Part shown: positions 59,116-64,000 of the stretch, one piece after another
Layout of the letters: each line of letters starts with the position of its first letter
Position numbering within the stretch: position 1 is the stretch's first letter
DNA from: Longimicrobium sp.
Lineage (GTDB): Bacteria > Gemmatimonadota > Gemmatimonadetes > Longimicrobiales > Longimicrobiaceae
Reading direction: 5' to 3'
Assembly (NCBI GenBank): GCA_036377595.1
Contig: DASUYB010000006.1
Location: 39,350-103,349 of the forward strand
DNA: 64,000 nt
The notes under the pieces: generated by a model
The model's database searches: none
Told to the model about the DNA's origin: nothing
Seen by the model: the letters and a program-made list of their open reading frames with translations, nothing else
Translations under genes and position numbers: made by a program

Positions 59116-62100
59116 ATGCAACCAACCACGCGTTCGGAACCGCCCGGCGCGGTGTGGACGCTCCGCCGCCTGGCCGCGGCGGCCGTGGCGCTGGAGCTGG
59201 CGCTCCCCGCGGGCGCCGCCGCCCAGACCGGCGAGGTCGGCGGCACCGTGGTGGCCAGCGGCGGCGGGCGCCCGCTGGCCGGCGCCCAGGTGGTCGTCGT
59301 CAACACCTCGCTGCGCGCGGTGACCGACGCCGCCGGGCACTTCCGCATCGCCGGCGTCACCGGCGCCGAGGCCACGCTGCGCGTGAGCCTGCTCGGCTTC
59401 CAGGGTGCCACCCGCACCGTGCGCACCGGCGACATGGCGGTGCAGTTCGCGCTGCAGGAGGCCGCCATCTCGCTGAACCAGCTGGTGGTCACCGGCACCG
59501 CGCAGCCCACCGAGCGCCGCGCGCTGGGCAACGCCGTGGGCACCATCAACGCGGCCGAGGTCACCCGCGAGGCGCCCGTCACCAGCGTGCAGAGCCTGCT
59601 GAACGGCCGCGCCCCGGGCGTGGTCATCCAGCCCGGCACCGGCGCGGTGGGCACCGGCGCGCGCATCCGCATCCGCGGCGCCAGCTCGTTCTCGCTCTCC
59701 AACGAGCCGCTGGTGTACGTCGACGGCGTGCGCATCAACTCCACCGCCGCGACCGGGCCGGCCAACCAGGCGTTCGGCTCGAGCACCATCTCGCGCATCA
59801 ACGACATCAACCCCGAAGACATCCAGAGCGTGGAGGTGCTGCGCGGGCCCGCGGCGGCCACGCTGTACGGCACCGAGGCGTCGAACGGGGTGATCCAGAT
59901 CATCACCAAGAAGGGCGCGGCCGGCGGCGGCACGCAGTGGAGCGTGAACGTGCGCACCGGCGCCAACTTCCTGCAGAACCCCGAGGGGCGCTTCTGGGTG
60001 AACTGGGGCCCCATCCCGCGCGTGGGCGGGCCCACCGGCGCGCTCGACACCGTGCCCTTCGACATCGTGGAGCGCGAGAACGCGCGCGGCACGCCCATCT
60101 TCCGCACCGGCCACCACCAGCAGGCCGACGTCTCCGCCAGCGGCGGGACGGACCGCTTCCGCTACTACGCGTCGGGCGGGTTCGAGGACAGCGAGGGCGC
60201 CGAGCGCAGCAACGACATGCGCCGCTACACCGCGCGCCTGAACCTGACCGTGGCGCCCAGCAGCAAGCTCGACATCGACGCGGGGATGGGGTACACCGAC
60301 GGGCTGACCAACCTCTCCGCCGAGGCCGGCTTCGGCGGGCGCGTGTGGTCCACCGTGCTGGCCTCGCCCTCGAACACCGTCGGCGCCGTGGCCCACCAGC
60401 GCGGCTTCCACAGCGGGCTGCCGGAGGAGTACGACGCGCTCTACCACTTCTCTCAGGGCGTCAACCGCTTCATCGGGTCGCTGCAGGTGAACCACCGGCC
60501 GTTCAGCTGGTTCGCGCACCGGATGAGCGTGGGCGCCGACTTCACCCGCGAGGACAACGTCACCTTCTTCCCGCGCATCGACTCGCTCGTCTCCAACCCC
60601 GTGTTCGGGAGCGAGGCGCTGGGGCTGAAGGAGGTGCTGAACGGCGACATCCGCTACCGGACGATCGACTACAGCGGCACGGCCACGTTCGACCTCCTCC
60701 GGCAGCTGTCGTCGAAGACCACCTTCGGCGGGCAGTACTACCGGACGAAGAGCGACACCGTGTACGCGTACGGCGAGATCTTCCCCGCGCAGGGGCTGAC
60801 CGCCATCGACGCCACCACGGCCGACCGGGTGAACAACGAGTTCAGCCTGGAGAACGCGGAGCTCGGCTTCTTCGCGCAGCAGCAGTTCGGCTGGAACGAC
60901 CGGCTGTTCCTGACCTTCGGGCTGCGCACCGACGACAACAGCGCGTTCGGGCGCAACTTCGACCGCGTCTACTATCCCAAGGTCAGCGGCAGCTGGGTGG
61001 TGACGGACGAGCCGTTCTTCAGCGTCCCCTTCATCTCCACCCTCCTCCTGCGCGCCGCCTACGGCGAGGCCGGGAAGCAGCCGCCCACCTTCGCCGCGCA
61101 GCGTACCTACGCGCCCGCGATCGGCACGGGCGACGCGCCGGCGGTGACGCCGCAGTTCCTGGGGAACCCGGCGCTGGGACCCGAGCGCGGCAAGGAGCTG
61201 GAGGTGGGCTTCGACGCCGGGCTGCTCGACGATCGGCTGGGCTTCGAGGTGACCTACTACAACAAGCGGACGAACGGGGCCATCCTCGAGCGCGAGATCG
61301 CGCCGTCGATCGGCTTCTCGGGCACGCAGTTCTTCAACGCCGGCCAGGTGAAGAACTGGGGATGGGAGCTGTCCGCGCGCGGCCGCCCGCTCGACCGCCG
61401 CAACGTGGGGCTGGACCTCAATCTGTCTGTCGCGACCAATAACAATCGCGTGGTCACCCTCGGCCTCCCGGGGCTGACGTCGGTGACGGCGGGGAGCTTC
61501 CTGGAGCACCGCGAGGGCTTCCCGATCGGCTCGTTCTTCGAGCAGCGCGTGCTGTCGGCCGAGTTCGACGCGAACGGCCGGCCGATCAACGTGATGTGCG
61601 ACAACGGTTCGGGCGGGTCGATGCCGTGCAGGGGCGCCGACGGCAACTTCGGCACCGCCGACGACGCGCCGAACGTGTTCCTGGGCCGCAGCCTGCCCAA
61701 GGTGGAGGGCTCGTTCAGCTCCACCCTCTCCTTCTTCCAGAACTTCCGGCTGTACGGGCTGATCGACTTCAAGACGGGGATGCAGAAGGTGGACGGCAAC
61801 CTGCGCGTCCGCTGCACCTTCTTCGGGCGCTGTGAGGAGAACTACTATCCCACGCGCTTCGATCCCGTCCGCATCGCGCAGGTCCAGAGCAGCCGCAACC
61901 TGGTGGACTTCCTGATCCAGGACGCCAGCTTCGCCAAGCTGCGCGAGGTGTCGCTGACCTACTCGCTCCCCGAGACGCTGGCCCGCCGCGCCGGCGCGCG
62001 GCGCGCGTCGCTGTCGGTGGCGGGGCGCAACCTGCACACCTGGACGGGCTACGAGGGGCTGGAGCCCGAGGCCATGTTCCTGGGAGGCACCCGCGGCGGC

Positions 62101-62175
62101 AACTTCGGCGCGTTCGAGCAGACCACGCTGCCGCAGCTGACGTCGTGGGTGGTGACGCTGAATCTGAACTTCTGA
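59116..62175 (+). CDS. SusC/RagA-type TonB-dependent outer-membrane transporter
   Basis: 1,019 residues. Signal peptide ending ALPAGAAAQ; an N-terminal carboxypeptidase-like domain (GGTVVASGGGRPLAGAQVVV ... AGHFRIAGV). The plug domain has SVQSLLNGRAPGVVIQPGTG, IRIRGASSFSLSNEPLVYVD and SVEVLRGPAAATLYGTEASN. A large beta-barrel ends ...LNLNF. It imports an oligosaccharide, peptide or other polymer fragment with its SusD partner. The ATG follows AGGAGG by seven bases. Substrate unknown. Confidence 0.95.
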   Translation: MQPTTRSEPPGAVWTLRRLAAAAVALELALPAGAAAQTGEVGGTVVASGGGRPLAGAQVVVVNTSLRAVTDAAGHFRIAGVTGAEATLRVSLLGFQGATRTVRTGDMAVQFALQEAAISLNQLVVTGTAQPTERRALGNAVGTINAAEVTREAPVTSVQSLLNGRAPGVVIQPGTGAVGTGARIRIRGASSFSLSNEPLVYVDGVRINSTAATGPANQAFGSSTISRINDINPEDIQSVEVLRGPAAATLYGTEASNGVIQIITKKGAAGGGTQWSVNVRTGANFLQNPEGRFWVNWGPIPRVGGPTGALDTVPFDIVERENARGTPIFRTGHHQQADVSASGGTDRFRYYASGGFEDSEGAERSNDMRRYTARLNLTVAPSSKLDIDAGMGYTDGLTNLSAEAGFGGRVWSTVLASPSNTVGAVAHQRGFHSGLPEEYDALYHFSQGVNRFIGSLQVNHRPFSWFAHRMSVGADFTREDNVTFFPRIDSLVSNPVFGSEALGLKEVLNGDIRYRTIDYSGTATFDLLRQLSSKTTFGGQYYRTKSDTVYAYGEIFPAQGLTAIDATTADRVNNEFSLENAELGFFAQQQFGWNDRLFLTFGLRTDDNSAFGRNFDRVYYPKVSGSWVVTDEPFFSVPFISTLLLRAAYGEAGKQPPTFAAQRTYAPAIGTGDAPAVTPQFLGNPALGPERGKELEVGFDAGLLDDRLGFEVTYYNKRTNGAILEREIAPSIGFSGTQFFNAGQVKNWGWELSARGRPLDRRNVGLDLNLSVATNNNRVVTLGLPGLTSVTAGSFLEHREGFPIGSFFEQRVLSAEFDANGRPINVMCDNGSGGSMPCRGADGNFGTADDAPNVFLGRSLPKVEGSFSSTLSFFQNFRLYGLIDFKTGMQKVDGNLRVRCTFFGRCEENYYPTRFDPVRIAQVQSSRNLVDFLIQDASFAKLREVSLTYSLPETLARRAGARRASLSVAGRNLHTWTGYEGLEPEAMFLGGTRGGNFGAFEQTTLPQLTSWVVTLNLNF

Positions 62176-62177
62176 GG

Positions 62178-62354
62178 CAGTGCCCAGTGCCAAGTGCCAA
62201 GTGCCCAGTAAAAGAGTCCTAAGTCCTGAGTCCTAAGTCCCAAGTGACTTACGAACAGGACGATAGGCGATCGAGCCCGGGACTCAGCACTCAGCACTCA
62301 GCACTCAGCACTTAGGACTTAGGACTCAGGACTTAGGACTTAGGACTCAGGACT
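62178..62354. repeat. Mixed AGTGCCC / AGTCCTA / AGCACTC heptamer array between susC- and susD-like genes
   Basis: 62178-62209 repeats AGTGCCA/AGTGCCC. 62215-62251 repeats AGTCCTA/AGTCCTG. 62279-62354 repeats CACTCAG then TTAGGACT, the reverse complements. The whole gap folds as one long hairpin with heptamer arms. The largest array in the window. Confidence 0.9.
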
Positions 62355-62379
62355 TCCTAACCCGAACGGTGAGAAGACG

Positions 62380-63702
62380 ATGACGCGAGAACAACGACGC
62401 ATGCGGCGGCGGGTGCCCTGGGGGGCGCTGGCGGCGGCCGCGGTGCTGATGGCGGGGCTCCCCGCCTGCAAGGACGCGCTGGACGTGCAGACCAGCAACC
62501 GCATCGGCGCCGAGGCGTTCGAGAACGACCCCGCCAACGCGCAGACGCTGCTGAACGGCGTGGTGGGCGACTTCGAGTGCGCGGCCGGCGCCTACGCCGC
62601 GCTGGGCGGCCTGATCGGCGACGAGCTGCAGGACGCCACGCAGACCGCCGACCGCTTCCCGTACGACCAGCGCACGATGACGTCGGCGGACCGGCGCTAC
62701 CAGTCGCGCACCTGCGCCGAGCTGGGCGTGTACGCGCCGCTGCAGAAGGCGCGCTCGGGGGCCGACAACCTGCTGCGCCACCTGAACGAGTGGACCGACG
62801 CGCAGGTCTCCGGCCGCCAGGCGAAGATCGCGCAGGCGGCGCTGGTGGCCGGCTACTCGCTGGTCCTGCTGGGCGAGGGCTTCTGCTCGGCCACCATCTC
62901 CAACTTCGACGCCAGCGGCAACCCGATCTACGGGCCGGAGATGACGCCGGCGGAGATCCTGACCGAGGCCATCGCGCGCTTCAACACCGCGATGACCGCG
63001 GCGACGGCGGCGGGGAACGCGCAGCTGGCCAACGCGGCCCGGCTGGGGCGCGCGCGCGCCGAGCTCGACCTGGGGCAGTACGCAGCAGCGCGGACGGACG
63101 CGGCGGCCATCCCCTCGGGCTTCGTGTACAACGTCACCACCTCGGGGGCCAACTCGCTGCGGCAGAACAAGATCTGGTCCGAGAACCGGCAGGCGGGAAC
63201 CGCCGTCTCACTGTCCGCCACGGTGGGGCCGCTGTACCGCCGCCTGGGCGACCCGCGCGTGCCGGTGGACTCGGTGGCGGGCTCCGGCCCCGGCGGGATC
63301 GCGCTGACGGTGACGGGGATCCAGCAGTGGCTGCAGAAGAAGTACACCACCTCGAGCACGCCGATGGTGCTGGCCAGCTACCAGGAGGCGCAGCTGATCG
63401 TGGCCGAGGCCGCGGCGCGCGCCAACGACCTGGCGCCCGCGCTGGCGGTGATCGCGGCCGAGCGCACGCGCGGCGGCCAGCCGGCGTTCACCGGCACCAC
63501 GCAGGCGCAGATCCTGGCCGAGATCATCGACCAGCGGCGCCGCGAGTTCTTCCTCGACGGCCACCACCTGGGCGACTACATCCGCTTCAACCTGCCGCTG
63601 AGCCCGGCGCCGGGCACCGCCTACCACGCCGGCGGCACCTACGGCTCGCAGCGCTGCCTCCCGCTCCCCGACGTCGAGCGGGCGAACAACCCCAACGCGT
63701 GA
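62380..63702 (+). CDS. SusD/RagB-type outer-membrane lipoprotein
   Basis: 440 residues. Lipobox LMAGLPAC; helical TPR-like body with LIGDELQDATQTADRFPYDQ and SYQEAQLIVAEAAARANDLA. The end FFLDGHHLGDYIRFNLPL and LPLPDVERANNPN match the family. It caps the SusC-like transporter and captures ligand at the cell surface. Smaller than many polysaccharide-type SusD proteins. No signal protein, sugar hydrolase or regulator accompanies the pair here. Confidence 0.92.
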   Translation: MTREQRRMRRRVPWGALAAAAVLMAGLPACKDALDVQTSNRIGAEAFENDPANAQTLLNGVVGDFECAAGAYAALGGLIGDELQDATQTADRFPYDQRTMTSADRRYQSRTCAELGVYAPLQKARSGADNLLRHLNEWTDAQVSGRQAKIAQAALVAGYSLVLLGEGFCSATISNFDASGNPIYGPEMTPAEILTEAIARFNTAMTAATAAGNAQLANAARLGRARAELDLGQYAAARTDAAAIPSGFVYNVTTSGANSLRQNKIWSENRQAGTAVSLSATVGPLYRRLGDPRVPVDSVAGSGPGGIALTVTGIQQWLQKKYTTSSTPMVLASYQEAQLIVAEAAARANDLAPALAVIAAERTRGGQPAFTGTTQAQILAEIIDQRRREFFLDGHHLGDYIRFNLPLSPAPGTAYHAGGTYGSQRCLPLPDVERANNPNA

Positions 63703-63733
63703 CGCGGCTCACCGCCGCGTGAGAAAGGAAATA

Positions 63734-63770
63734 CGAACCGCCGCTCCGGGATTCCGGGGCGGCGGTTTCG
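63734..63770 (+). terminator. Hairpin terminator of the susD-like gene
   Basis: CGAACCGCCGCTCCGG pairs with CCGGGGCGGCGGTTTCG, 4-base loop, about 30 bases after the stop. T-run short. Confidence 0.65.
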
Positions 63771-63845
63771 TTCGCTCAACGGAGCAGGCGTCGGAACGGT
63801 CGCTGGAACAGTCGCCGGAACAGCGGGGTCGCGCTGCGCGCGAGG

Positions 63846-63908
63846 GCCCTCATCCCCCCCGGCCCCCCCTTCTCCCGATAACGGGGAGAAGGGGGGAGAC
63901 CTCAGCGT
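63846..63908. repeat. G/C-rich REP-like variant near the window end
   Basis: CTCATCCCCCCCGGCCCCCC, then CTTCTCCCGATAACGGGGAG and the G-run ending GAGACCTCAGCG. No gene is seen from here to the end of the window. Confidence 0.65.
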
Positions 63909-64000
63909 GGGGAGAGGGTTCGGTGCGGGTTGGATGCAGTATGCTCGGCCAGATGTCCAGGAACAGAAGTGCGCGAGTGCGTTGGATCCGAGCTGGTCCA

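Noticed and set aside
58777..62193. An 1,138-codon open frame antisense to the SusC-like gene
   Set aside because: Same G/C shadow effect; no motifs, no start signal, and the plus strand is an unmistakable TonB-dependent transporter.
62178..62354. Possible CRISPR array
   Set aside because: Units are 7 bases with no spacers, and the two halves are reverse complements. No cas genes nearby.
1..64000. Insertion sequences, integrases, tRNA or rRNA genes
   Set aside because: No transposase or integrase motifs, no cloverleaf or rRNA sequence recognised in either strand.

Overview
The window is about 70% G+C, densely coded DNA from a diderm bacterium. The best guess is a member of the Gemmatimonadota, close to Longimicrobium. 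The inference rests on four things seen here: a Sec-type lipoprotein NosZ of clade II, a SusC/SusD-type outer-membrane pair, lipid A acyltransferase chemistry, and unusually many short intergenic palindromes. No rRNA, tRNA, transposase, phage gene or CRISPR array was recognised.

Layout. 0-4.8 kb: end of a PLP decarboxylase, a small acidic protein, a rubredoxin/metallo-beta-lactamase protein, two NTF2-like exported proteins and an EamA transporter. 4.8-25.8 kb: an apparently dedicated secretion island. It runs from a His-rich beta-propeller protein through a type II secretion operon (gspE-G-F-L-M-C-D-H-I-J-K) and a sigma-54 activator (bEBP) to a 1,821-residue secreted multicopper-oxidase-like protein. 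Upstream of that oxidase are two near-identical palindromes and a -24/-12 promoter candidate. 26-31 kb: a CorC/HlyC membrane protein, a small conserved protein, two alpha/beta hydrolases and a DUF5996 protein. 31-37 kb: a deoxyhypusine-synthase-like protein, then an envelope cluster (DUF3108, GT2, LpxL-type acyltransferase, GT4). 37-38 kb: a DUF6766 membrane protein and a 64-aa protein. 38.4-46.3 kb (minus strand): a nitrous oxide reduction operon (cupredoxin, nosZ, membrane protein, nosD, nosF, nosL, nosY) with a shared palindrome ahead of the first two genes. 47-50 kb: FAD oxidoreductase, small membrane protein, F420H2:NADP-oxidoreductase-like protein, and a 413-bp tandem duplication. 51-56 kb: pentose-phosphate genes (gluconokinase, transketolase, transaldolase). 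56-59 kb: PRC-barrel protein, a photoactive-yellow-protein homologue under a strong promoter, and UV endonuclease UvsE. 59-63.7 kb: SusC/SusD-like pair.

How genes work together. The type II genes are translationally coupled in many places (ATGA overlaps). They probably export the giant copper protein, whose promoter looks set up for the neighbouring activator. The nos genes supply the enzyme, its copper chaperone and the copper-site assembly machinery. The three sugar kinase/transferase genes run in one direction and end at a clear terminator.

A second layer is made of at least five families of short repeats between genes: period-9 palindromes, heptamer arrays, G/C-rich REP-like hairpins, an EcoRI-site element with a covarying stem, and GTCATCCTGAG...GAAGGATCT units. 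Most lie directly 3' of a stop codon. Several have been absorbed into coding sequence, most clearly as the leader of the GspH pseudopilin.
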